A stretch of 64,000 bases of DNA from Guillardia theta CCMP2712 (lineage: Eukaryota; Cryptophyceae; Pyrenomonadales; Geminigeraceae), in contig NW_005434573.1 in NCBI RefSeq assembly GCF_000315625.1, positions 150,593 to 214,592 of the forward strand, read 5' to 3'. Every line of letters starts with the position of its first letter. Within the stretch, counting starts at the first letter, position 1. Made by a program: the position numbers and the translations under genes. Below, piece by piece: positions 44,710 to 56,700 of the stretch. The notes under the pieces were generated by a model. That model saw nothing but the letters and a program-made list of their open reading frames with translations. It was not told where the DNA came from and made no database searches.

Positions 44710-46527
44710 TCAAAGGATGCAGCATCGACCTTCACCTACTGACCTGCACCAGTTGGGTCCACGGCGGAGGAGCATAGTCTTGCCAATGTACTCGTACATG
44801 GAGAAGACAATGGAAGCGAGCGGACCCTGAAACACGCAGAGTCAGCCGACAAGTTGGCGGATTGCCAACACGTACAAGGTAGAAGACTCTTGGAATCCAT
44901 CCCTTCATCAGGGCCAAGAAGCCTTCCTCACGAGCAATCTGCGAGCAACCTCATCCACGGAAGCACGACACAGCAACAGCACCTTCATTATCGACTGTAC
45001 GAGCCCTTGATAAGGAAGCTTGCCGTCCGCGTCTGGTTTCTGATTGATTCCATTAGACCAGCTAGTAGGAGACCGCATTCAATCCACCTGCGTCATCAAC
45101 CTGGTCTTTACAACGTCCACAGGAGTCATCACGATAGCGGCGAGGGCACCTGCAATGCATTAGTAAAGCACGCGAGCCGATCACACACATGCTTCACCTC
45201 CCAGCGCTCCCATGGCGAGAGTCTCCTGCTGGTTGAGCGACTTGTCGAACTGCTGCTCGTAGAACTGGATCGGCCTCAGCCCTCGCACTTCGCCTTCCAT
45301 CACACTCACCGTCTTGAACATCCTGAAGAAGATGAAGGAGAACGCATTCCAGGGAACGTCTCTCAAGACGGTGGCCTGCATCGGCGTCACTCCCATGGAG
45401 TCAAACATTAAGATCGACCTTGGAGCCGACGAAGAAGGCTGAGACCCCCTTCTCGTTCCAGTTCCCCTGACGTCGGATGTTAACGCGGGGAACAATTTCA
45501 GAATGAGCCATCACCTTGCAGGCTTCGATCCAGTTGCTGTACAAATCGGCTTGAACTGGTTGCTTGATGCGTTCCTGTGGGACCCTGATAGCAGAAGCAG
45601 CAACGGCGCCAAGAGAAGCCGAGCAGATCTCCACAACTACACACCAAGTCAACGACCATGCCACCCTGCGTTGCTGCTGCATCAGCCTGCACTAACCCCA
45701 TGGCTTCGCCCAGCCCAGAGCTTTATCGCTGATCGTCGCGTTCAATTCCTTCTTGGATTTCTCATATACTGTAAGGCAATCAGAAGGGACTACGCGCGCT
45801 CTCAGAGCTCGACCGATGAATTGAAGGGCTCCAGCAGGCATGGCGCCGATCATCTGCATCCTAACTCACAGGAAGGCCCAGCCAAGCTGCTCGAACCTGA
45901 GGAACGATGCCCTTGCAGAGATCGCCAAAGTTTGATCTCAGGCCTCCGCGCACCTACCCAGCATTCATGTCATGGGCGAGCAAGGAAACGCCAACTTCGC
46001 ATCACCTGTCTGCGCGTTCTGAGAGTATCGATAGGGTGAAGAATCGTTTGTGCGCACAAACGTGCGAAGGCGCCGCCTGATCGGAGCATCACGCGCGCAT
46101 CTTTCAGCTGCATCCTCCCACTCACCCCACATTTTCTCACTCTGGGTGAGGTAATTCTTCCAGCGATCACCCTGCCCAGGGACAGGCCAGTCAAGCAATC
46201 TAGGGCAGGACGCACACTGCAAGCGGGTCTCAACCTTCAAGCTGCAGACTTCTGCAGCTGGCTTCTTGGCCTCTTGCTCTGCATCACAAGGCTCAACGCT
46301 CTGGATCCCGTTCGTCCGGATCTCACCCTTCGCCACCTTGGGCGGAGCTCGTTCCTAGGAATGTAAATCAGCTTCTTGGATGCCACAGACAAGTTCCCAA
46401 CCTCCTCCTCGCTCCTTGGAGCCTCCTGCTGCTCGGCATTGACTGCTTGTAGGCTAATGCATAGAAGAGCTGAACGCAAAAGCGTCAAACCCACACAAAA
46501 ACATTTGAGTCTAACACAATCCGACAC
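44710..46527 (-). CDS. Mitochondrial carrier family (SLC25) transporter, SAM-carrier-like, with leader
   Basis: Recognised exons include 46402 upward (leader), 46354-46126 and 46076-46006, with introns of 47 and 49 nt. The first carrier repeat reads GGAFARLCAQTILHPIDTLR (Px[DE]xx[KR] motif). The second has SASLGAVAASAIRVPQERIK and DVPWNAFSFIFFRMFKTV. The third has the VMTPVDVVKTRLMTQ motif, then GFLALMKGWIPRVFYLGPL. RVP-E-IKQ in repeat 2 resembles S-adenosylmethionine carriers (SLC25A26/SAMC). The stop at 44712-44710 lies 104 bp from the convergent T1/BTB gene. The first exon starts with a hydrophobic stretch (CFCVGLTLLRSALLCISL, then AVNAEQQE) like an ER signal peptide, which is unusual for this family. 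No in-frame ATG precedes it, so a 5' exon is missing from my model. Confidence 0.75.
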
Positions 46528-47767
46528 TTATGAGTGAGGATTTTTTGAGAGGTTGGCATTTCATGAAGAAGAAACATTGCAAGTCGGAAGAGGAACGGAT
46601 GGTTACGAGTGGCACTAGATGTTAGATCTAGACGACGAGCAGATCGAAATTGTGACACCACAAAAGATCGAGAATGTCGAAGTCGCGAAGGATCAAGATG
46701 GTGATGGTGGTGGTAATATGTAATAGCGATGAAGGCGATGTTGGTGATATTGGTGACGTTGAGAGACTCATATTCTGAACATCATGTTGCCATCACGTAT
46801 TGTTCACCTCCCCTCACCTGCGCATAGCGCGACAGCGACTGCAAGCTTCACGCCGCCTGCGGCCATGACAGACCCTCACGCTTGGATGACCCACCCCCTT
46901 GTGGAATCAACACCCCGCAGGGATACCCCACCGGTCATTCTCTCTTCTTGTGTGGCAAATGACCCCTGGTCGGATCACCACTACCCACCCATCTGAATAC
47001 CTACCTCCACCGGACCTTTCCACCCACCCCAACTGCTACCTCCTTCGCCCTCTAGTTGTCGTGAACGAGATCACTACCCCCCATTAGCCCTCAGACCACC
47101 GGTGTATTGCACGGCTAGCAAGGGGGTCTAAATCGTCTTTATGTGCTTGGGGGCGTAGTTTCGAAGGGGGTAGGTGGGTACCCCCACCCTCCCTTTACAC
47201 CGAGCAAAGACGTCGCATGGGGCGGATCAGAGGCCATAGGGAAATTCCTTTCCCTTCCACTAAGGGTTCTTGTGTTGTCAGAGTTCAAATTATACATATT
47301 AAATTTATAAAATACAGATTAGTTTGGAGATAAATATCACATTTCTTCGATAACAAACCCCATCGCGAAAATATTGGTACAACACACGCTTCATTTTCAG
47401 ACGGATCTTCACATTTTTAATTAGTATTCTGTGAAGTTTCAAATATTAGGCAAACATTCATAATCGCTCTAAGAATTCTTTTTTCAGCCCCACGAGATTC
47501 CGAGCCATCACCGGCCATCCCAGTCCACACAAACTTTGGCCTCTATAGGTACGCATCTGCTCTTCTAGTACGCATGGGCCGACTGAGCCGGGCCCGCCCC
47601 AGGCAGTGCTCTGCGGCTCCCAGCGGCGAGGTGAGAGCCTGTCAGTCACTGAGTCGTCAACTCACTGATGGGTAACTTGTGACTCGAGAGATTTATTGTG
47701 ATCAAGGTGACGCGTGTCAGTGTAGGCAGTGACTTCACCGTCAGCTACACTATACAGGCCCGGGCGC
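46528..47767. other. Intergenic: G/C-rich clusters and GC-dialect patch
   Basis: 46880-47200 contains ACCCACCCC and GGGGGTAGGTGGGTACCCCC words. 47270-47460 is AT-rich. 47570-47765 has GC-island vocabulary (GGGCCCGCCCC, GACTGAGCCGGG, GTCAGTCACTGAGTC). No gene is seen. HYDIN ends at 47768, directly against this patch. Confidence 0.55.
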
Positions 47768-50700
47768 TCACGCGCTTTTGAGGTAGTAGACCCAAGGAGG
47801 ATAGTCGGGCTTGAGGGAGGACACGATCAGCTTGCCTTTCGCCTCCTTGTCGGTCGTGGTGATGTCGATGAAGTGCTTGGCGCGGCCCTCGACGCGGATC
47901 GATTCCTCCTTGAGCGAGAAGGCCGGGGAGTCTGTCTTGAGCTCGAACGACTCCTGGTCAAGGAAGGGGTTCTTGAACTCCAGCTTCAGCGTCCCCGCCA
48001 CGTCGAAGGGTCCCTGCGGGTTGGGGGGGAGCCCATGGCCGTTGAGAATGCAGAGGTACTCGCCCGCCTCATCCGACTGCAGCGTTAACTTGGCGTTGCA
48101 CTCCCCGAGCTTGCTGGGCTCGAACGTGACTTCCACCTCCACCTCCACGCCTGTCTCCTCCGTCGCTGCTGGTGCTGAGATGGTGGTGGGTACGGAGAAG
48201 GCAGGGTCGTCCGCATGGCACTGGTAAGTCGCGGCGGACTTGAGGAAGTGAAGGAAGCGGAAGGTGGCCTTGTGGGAGCCCCCCAGCGAAGCCTTCATCT
48301 GCATTGACTTGTCTGCGCTGGCAGGGGTCGCGATGAGCTTCAGCTCGAACACAAAGTCCCCGAGCTCCTGGGAGGAGAAAGTAACCTTGGCCGTTGATCC
48401 GGAGTCAGGGAGTAGAGGACGGTAGATGAGCTTGCAGGGCGTCTCGCCTGACTCGCGCAGCTGATACTCGCTCTTGAGGATGACGTCGCTGGAGTCGCAG
48501 GAGGAGGCAATGGTGACCACCTCCTTGAGCGGGTTCGCCAGGTTGATCTCAAGCTCCTTGGGCTGCCGCACTTGCGTCCTAAGGTCGAAGGAGCCGAGGA
48601 TCTTGGTGGCCTGAGCGCGAAAGGTAATGTTGTAGAAGAGATACTCCTGCGTCTCCTCGCTCGTGAACGTCACCCGAGCTGATGTGCTCCCCTCCACAAA
48701 CGTGTGGAACGAGAGCGTGTAAGTTCGCTCCGCGTTGGCGGGCACGTCGATGTAGCTCGCTCCCTTGAGGGTCGTGGTCCCCTGCGGCTCCGGCTCGATC
48801 CTCACGATGAACCTCTGCGGCCGGTTCATCCAGTTCTTGACTGCGAGAGGCTCGCGGTGAGAGGCCTTGCACTGCACCTCCTTCTCGATGCTCCCTGCTT
48901 CCTCTGGCGGCGTCGCTTGCCCTTCCAGCTTGAACAGCACGGCCGTTCCGTTGGGCAGAGGAAGGAACAAGCTCCCTGTGTGCACCTTAGCGCGTTGGAA
49001 GGACGAGGCTTCTTCCTGCTCCCCTCCGGCGTCGGTCATGAGGAGAGGACAGTAGGTGACCTGACAGCTGCTGGACTTCCCGGGAGGGATCTCGAAGATC
49101 TCTGGGGCCGACCAGTACTCGTGGTCTACGGTGGGGACGAGCCGCCATGGCATGTCCGTGGGGTTCTCGATGGGAGGCGTCTCGACCGTGAGGGGTTTGC
49201 GCACGGGAGTGAGGAAGGTGATGGCGTCCTCGCGCGGCTCTTGGAGCACGCAGATGCCGGTGACGGTCATGGAGAGAGGGTCAGCACCTTCCACGTAGAG
49301 GGGGACCGAGTCGCGTCGGATGTCGTCATGAACCTGCTGAGGGTGGAAGCGAAACTCGAGGGTCACCTCGTCGTTGGGGTTGAGAAAACCTTCAGTTGGC
49401 TCCACGCTGAAGTCAGGAGCGAACATATCTGATGCCCAGCGCCACTTGGTCCCGATGTCTCCGACGTTCTCAAGTTGAACCTGCTTCAATCGTCATGCTC
49501 TTGCTTCATCCCTCCCCTCCCCTGCTGCTCCCCCTGCCCCCCCCTCTCTCTCATCCTCTCCCTCTCCTCCCCTTCTCCTCTTCTTCGCCCACCTTGCGAG
49601 TCGTCCTGCTCTTGGCAACGACTGCGCCGAAGAAGAGCATGTCCGTCTCCAGCTTGAGCTCGACCCCGACAGCTGACCCGCTGATGACCATGACGGTCTT
49701 GAGCAGGCCTCCGACTTCGAGCCGCAGGTCCTCGGCGAAGGGAAGCATGCGCTGCTGTGGGTTGAAGGAGAGGTCGATGTCGGTAACTTCCTTGGGCTTG
49801 AGGAAGAAGCTGGAGGGGTGGAGGGAGATGCCCATCTCCTGCAGGCGAGCAGCTGATTCAGCGATGGAGCACTTGGCGAGCACAGGCGAGAAGTTCTTGA
49901 TCCTCACGCGCTTCTCCGTCATCGTCCCCACCTTGATCGCTCCTAGTGCCAGGTTGAACTGCCCGGGGTTGAGAAGGGAGACGTCGCACTCGTGCCCTGA
50001 CCCCGTCACCTCCACCTCGATGCGGTACAAGCCGTTGACCTTGAACTCGATGCTCTCGCGGTATTCTTTGAGCTCCCGGGGCATGAAGACGATCCGGATC
50101 TCCTCCATGGCGCCGGGGGAGAGGTTGGTGGGAGGAGCATCGATCTCGAGGTGCGGCTTGTTGTCGAAGTTCACGTCGTAGCTGATGTCCTGCGTGTCCT
50201 CGTTCACCACTCGCAGCACGTACACGTTGGGCTCCACCCCCTGCCGGTATAGGAAGCAGGGCCCGAAGGCCACCTTGTAGCTCGAGAAGCTCAGCTGCGG
50301 CCGCCTGCCGCTTGCAGAGACGTCGAAGGAGAACTTGGGGCCGTTGATGATGTTGAGCAGCACCGGGTGATTCATCATCCTCGCGTCAGAGGCCGGGTGG
50401 AACGCGAGCTGAACTTCAGCCTTGTCGCCCTTGAGCACTCGACCTCGCTCGGGCTTGATGGTGAGGAGCCGGTGCTTCTCCGAGAGCCACTCGTACTCGA
50501 TGGGGTACTTGCCCTTGTTAGTCACACTGATCACCTTCTTCCTCCAGTCGTTGACGTGAACCTCCCCGAAGTCGATGGCGCTGAGAGTGGCCGGGAGGAT
50601 GGGGAGCTGACCACTCTCGTCCTCTAGCACGACGCTGACGTGGTTGTCGAAGCCTTCCCCCTTGATGTTGATCGCCAGCCGCGTCGCCTTCTTCTTCACC

Positions 50701-53700
50701 GAGCACACCGCGTTGAAGTTGTACATCTTCTCCACCTTGGGCATAAACTGTACGGTGAGCGCGAGCTCCGAGTCAGGGGCGACGGTCCCGCTGGAGGGAG
50801 AGATGGAGACGACCGGAGGAACCTCCTCGGCCCCGTACGTCTTCCCGTCGAAGGCGAAGCTGAACGGGATGTGCTCCTTGTTGACGAGCATGACGGTGTG
50901 CGAGGCCTTGTGGTGGAGGAGGAGCGAGTTGAAGTTGCAGAAGGTCTTGTCGAAGTACACCCGCGGCTCCTTCACGTGCCCCACCAGGATGAAGGGCACC
51001 GAGATCTTGTGCTCAGGGATGTGGAGGCGCCAGAAGGACTCAAGGAGGGTGTCAGTGTCGGGGGTGTACTCGAACACGATCTCCGTCTTCCTCCCCGACA
51101 GCACGATCCCTTCCTTGTGAACGCACTTGAATGCCTTGGCCAGGTGGGCGACGGCAGCGCCTGTCCCGTCCTCGCACTCCCAGCGGAACTTGTAGGAGAT
51201 GTTGGTGGGGTTCATGAGGAAGAAGTGCCGCGTGTTCCTCACTTTCGTCCCCAGCGACTCGAACTCGATCACCCGCGAGTCTGCGTCGATCGCTTTCCCC
51301 CCCGGTGTCTCCAGCGTCGGAGGCCTCCGACCCCCCCGCAGCCAGTCGCTCTCCTCCAGCTCCACGTGGCACAGGGGACGTGCACTCTTGCCCGTCACCT
51401 TGAACTCTGGCATGGGCTGCGGAGGCTTCACGACCTCCTCCGCTTCCTCTCCCTCCGCCTTCTCTCCCTCGCCCTCTGCCTCCTCCTCCGGCCTGAGGTC
51501 CAAGTTGGGGATGAAGCCGACGATCTTGCGTTGGTAGTTGTCGACCTCGACGGGAGCGAACCTGACGGTGAAGGCGCAGGGGGTGCGAGGAGCGATGTCG
51601 GTCGAGCTCGGCTCCACGGAGAAGGGAGACTGCGGGTCCACGTCCTCCTCTCCGTCCGGCATCAGAACCTTCCAGTCGATGTGCAGGGCCACGGCCGACA
51701 CGTTCTCGAGCACCAGCTTGTGAACTCGCTCGCGGTACATCATAGTCTCAGAGAAGAGAAGAGGAGGCAGCCCTTGCTCCGGGGACCACGAGTCATCCTC
51801 CGTCACCAGTTTGTACCTCAGGTAGTCCACCGTGTAGTTAATCTTGATCTCGTCCTCCTTCACCTCCTCCGCCTCTTGCTCGCTGCCCCCCTCCTTCGTC
51901 GCCTCCTCTCCCTCCACGGGCGTCACCTCCACAGCCTTCTTGATCCCTTCCCATGCAGGTTCCGGCTTCACCTTGGTGACCTGCAGGAAATGATCACAAG
52001 GAGAAGGAGGAGGGGGATGGGGTCGAACCATTTTAAGCTTCTTGCGACGAGGATGTCGAGGAGAAGGAAACAGCTCAGCATCCGCATCCTCCACGTCATG
52101 CACTAAAGAGGTCTCGCCACCATCCTCCATCCACGTGATCTCCTTCATGCTGTTGTCCCAGTCGTACACCTGCCAAAACGTCATCAACACCACAACTCCT
52201 TTCCCCCCCCCCCGCCCCTCCTCTTCCTCCTCCTCCTCCTTGTCCTCCTCTCACCTCATCCTCAGTGTATCGAATCTTTCTGTACTCCATCGTCACAAAC
52301 GTACGTCCTCCAGCAACCACATGCTTTCCGAACAGCGCGAGCTGGAGCTGCTTGGAGCTTCCGGGCTGGAGGTGACCGAGGGAGGGGGAGAAGGAGAGGA
52401 GGCGACTATCCTTGACGTCCTTCACGCAGAAGCGGAGAGGAGAGTCAGTGGTGTTGCTCACAGTGAAGCTCATAGTCTGCGTCTCCCCCAGCACGACGGG
52501 CGGCAGCTGGATCCCCTTCTTGACGTTGGGCTCGTAGGCGAGGTCCTGCAGGACTCCCTCCCCGTGGAAGCGAAGCACCGACTTCTCGTACTCGTTGTGA
52601 TGCACCGAGACCTCGAGCAGCGCGAGGTACTCCCTGCGAGACTTGGGGCGGAACACAACCTCAAACTTCCGCTCCTCCTGGCTGTTGAGCAGCAGCTCGG
52701 ACCCCCTGTGAGCGAAGAAGAAGGACTTGACCAGGTCCTCGTCCTTGCCTTCCGCCGGCAGCACCTTGCTGAACTTGATGGTGGCGGGGAGAATGCCATG
52801 GTTCTTGATGCTGAACACATGCGTGCCCTCCTTGCCCACGATCACTGACTCCATCTCCACCTGCTTGTCGTCCGGCGATCGGCTGCCCATGATGATGGAG
52901 ACGCGAGGGAGGGTCCCGTCACCTCGCAGCTCGAAAGAGAGGCGGTTCGTCCTGTCGTCCGTTCCTCCCTCCACCACAGCCTCGAAGAGCGCGATGGAGG
53001 TCTGGAGGGACGAGGGCTCGAAGAAGACCGTCGCGTACCTGTGCTCGTGCATGGGGATAGAGAGCTTGTCGGGCGCGAGGATCTCGAACGCGTTCCCGTC
53101 GGTCTTGTTGGTGACCTGGAGGCTGACGGTGATGGCGACCTTAGTGGGGTTGACGATCTTGATGCGAGTCTCGGAGCGAGACTTGACGAGCCGAGGGCCG
53201 AAGTAGAAGCATCGCTCCTCCTCTATGAACGTGTTGCTGATCAGCTCCGTCGGGTCAGCCGGCGGCTTCCTTAGCACCGCCGCCTCCTCGAAGATCTGCA
53301 GGAAGTCGTCGTTGAGCAGGCCGGGCACGCAGCTCTCGCCCGTGAGCTCGTAGGGGAGGCCGAGGGGGTCCAGGCTGGGGTCTCGCTCAGAGACGCTGAT
53401 GCCGAGGAGCTCGCGGAAGGTTCGCTGACCCTCAGCAGTGAAGGTGACCGTGACAGTCTGCTTCTCTCCGTTGGGCGCGATGCTGCCGGACACTGGAGAG
53501 ACGAGGAAGTTGCCGACCTTGAGAGAGCCGTCCGCTGACTCCTCCGCTGCCGCCTCCTCCTCCGAGGACGTCGGCGGGCGCGAGCGGTCGGAGATGGAGG
53601 AGATGCGGAAAGAGAAGTCGAACTCACCCTGGTTGACGATCTCAAAGGTGCGAGACTTGAGGGAGTCGTATACGAGGCTGCCGAAGGCGATGCCCTTCTG

Positions 53701-56700
53701 AGGGAGCACCCGGTACTTGGAGAAGACGCTCCTCACGTTGAGCTTCACGGGGATCACCAGGATCTCCTCGCCCGTCAGCAGCTCCGTCACGTAGCATCGC
53801 AGCTCCTGGTTGTCTTTGAACTCCACCTCCTGCTTTGACTCAAACACCACCATCATCTCCGCCGTCCCCTCAGGCCCCAGCACTCCCTCGCTCTTCCCTT
53901 CGTAGCCCTCCTCCTCGGGCGCGGGGTTGATCGACACCGTCTGGACCGTGAAGAAGGAAGCCGCAAAGTTGCGCTTGGGGCGGGCAAAGGCGAACTTATA
54001 GCCCAGCTGGTACTTGCCCTGGTTGCGGATGCTGAACTTCTGCGTGCTATTCTCCTTCCCCCCGTCCGCCACCCGCAGGACCCCGAAGTCAAGCCCGTCG
54101 CCGTTGGGGAAGTCGAAGACGAAGTCGATCTCGTAGGCCTCGGCGGTCACCAGGAACTCCAACTTGCTCGGCTCCTTGATGATCTCCTCCGCGTCGATCC
54201 ACTCGAGCCTCACCGGCTTCTCCCACGTCCCCTTCTCTCGCGCCTCAAACCCGATGGTCACGTTCTGCGTCTGCCCCGGGCGCAGCGTGCCCTCGGTCGG
54301 CCAGACTGAGAACTCCTCGCCCACGTTAAACCCGTCCGCCTCCTCCACCCCCTTTAGGCTCCAGCGCGCTGGCAGCAAGCTCGCGTTTCTCAGCTCGATA
54401 ACCCGCGAGTCCTTCCGCTTGAGCAGCAGCCGCTGGAACTCGACCTTGATGGGGCCCGAGTTCTCCTCCTCCTCCTCCTCCTCCGGCCTCTTCGAGAGGT
54501 TCGTGACGATGGTGGGAACGTCGCCAAGGCAGCTGACTCTGATCTCAACGGGCTCAGGGTTGTTGGCGATGTTGCAGATGAGCTTGTCCTCTTTCTCCCC
54601 CGTCGCCTGCGGGAACGCCATGACGGTGATGTCTCGGGTCTCCTCAGGCGCGAGGTCGAGGGAGGCGGGCTCGACGGAGAAGGTTTCTTGGTCGCGATCC
54701 AAGAGAAAGCAGAAGTCAACGTGGAGGGGAAAGAGACCTGAGTTGGTGATGCGAAACTTGTCCTGGTTCTCCGGGAACTTCTCCTTCTCCTCCCTCGACT
54801 TGCCCACCAGCAGGGGCCCGAACTCGAACGTCTCCTTGCTGATCACGTACTGCCTGCTGATGATCTGACCTGCAGCCCTCGACTTGGTCTTGCGGTAGAA
54901 GAGGCTGTGGTAGCTCTGACTTATCTGAGGATACGCGCTGAACCCGCGACATGGCAGGTAGAACTGCTTCGATCGGGTGCTCCATCCTCCCCCGACGATC
55001 TCGAAGCCCAGGAAGGACTCAAACCTCCCTGTGTCAGTCGCTCGGAAGCGAATCACAAGTTCGATGCTTGACTTCGCCTCGATCACCCATCTTGACGCCT
55101 CCGTCAGGTCCTCCTTCGCCTGCTTCGCCTCTCCCTCTCCCTCTCCCTCTCCCTCTCCCTTCTCGCTCTCCTTCGCAGCCTCTCGAGCACGAGGAGTGAG
55201 GATGTAGAAGTTGCGGATGCTCTGTCGGGGGCCTCGTCCTCCCGGTCTCATCACCATCTCCCGGTCATACGCCTTGGGCACCCTCAGCTTCTGCGCGGGT
55301 CCGCACAGGGGGAAGGGGTCAGGAAGCGACGCCGTGCCTTCAAGCACGAGGTCGCTGATCCGCTGCTTGCCCACCCGATGGAGGCGGAGGAGCTTGAGGG
55401 AGCGAGGAGGAGGAGGAGCTTCTCCTGCCTCCCCCTCCCCCTCCCCTTCCTCCCGCGCTGGCGGATCCAACAAGTCGATGATCACCTTCTGTTTCTCCAT
55501 GAAAGCCTGCACCAGCTCCTCAAGGTCCTTCGCATCCACCTGATCCTCAGCTTCTTCCTCCTTGAAGCTTGCTCTCTCCTCCTCTTCAGTCTCTGCCCCT
55601 GCCCCACCTTCTTCCTCCGCCTCCTTCTCCTCGGGGGAAGGAAGACCCTCGTCCTCCGCCCCCTCCTCCAGCGTTTCTGCCGGCTCCTCCGAAAGGTTGG
55701 CATCAGCGGGCTTCGCTTCCTCGGGGCCGGTGACGTCAGAAGTTTCTTCGGGCTCGTGGGAGAGGAGGAACAAGCGAGCGTTTCCTCCTCGCATCGCCTT
55801 GTCAAGACCCTCCACCACCATCTTGACGTCAGGCAGCAAAGAAGATCCGAGGTTCGTCACCACGCACCCTCGCACGTAGGGCAGCTCCAGCAGCTTGTCG
55901 TCCAACACACTTGCGAGCAGCCCCTCACTCATCCACTCCTCCATCTCCACTACTCGAGGCTCTGCTTCCCCTTCCCCCTCCTCTCCCCGGCCGCTTTCTG
56001 CTTTCTCTCCGCCTTCTCCTTCCTCCTCTTTCGGTGGCTCGGGAGGGAAGAACGTCTCCTGCACTCGCTTTGCCGCTCGCTCAGGCTTCTTGCTGGGGTC
56101 CAGCTGCCACTTGTTGGGCACGGGAACCTTGACGGGCCCTTCCTCGCCCTCCTGCTCCTCCATGAAGGGCATCACCCCCGCCTCTTGCAGCAGCGCCTGC
56201 AGGTACTCCTCCAGGTCGAGGACGCTGACTTTGTACTTGTCCGCCAGCTGACGCGCGAAGGCGGAGGGGCTCGCGAGGGGATGCCCGAAGACAGCAAACA
56301 GACTTCGCTTGTCCTCATGCGCGTCGATGGGCTGCCGTCAGAGTCAACCAAGCGATGTTGAGAGGGAGTGAGGAGAGCCAGGGACAAGGGGAGGTGGCGG
56401 CGGTGAAGTCGAAGCAAAAGAAGAGGAGCAGGAGAAAAGAACAGGAGGTTGAAGAGGAGAACAAGGTTCACAGACTGACCTGCAACAGACCGACTGACTT
56501 GCTTGCGTCCTCCTCTTCTCGCTGCCCCTTGTCTTCCTCCTCCATCGGTGCTTGCTCGTTCGCAACTGGCTCCTCCTCTCCTTCTCCCCTCTCTCCCTCA
56601 TCAGTCTCCCTTCTCTCTTCTACCTTGGGCTTCACCTTCTCGTATTCCTGCAGCACCCGCTCCTGCACTCCACTACCTGCGGGTCGAAGGGGGAGGAGAG

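Noticed and set aside
46006-46113. ATG at 46113 as the start of the SLC25 carrier
   Set aside because: A 49-nt intron (46125-46077) joins the upstream exon in phase to the first carrier repeat, so that ATG falls inside the intron.
50640-52106. 488-codon plus-strand frame, with similar long frames at 55378-56361 and 48704-49432
   Set aside because: They lie antisense to HYDIN exons and arise from its G/C-biased third positions. The translations are Leu/Arg/His-rich without domain motifs.
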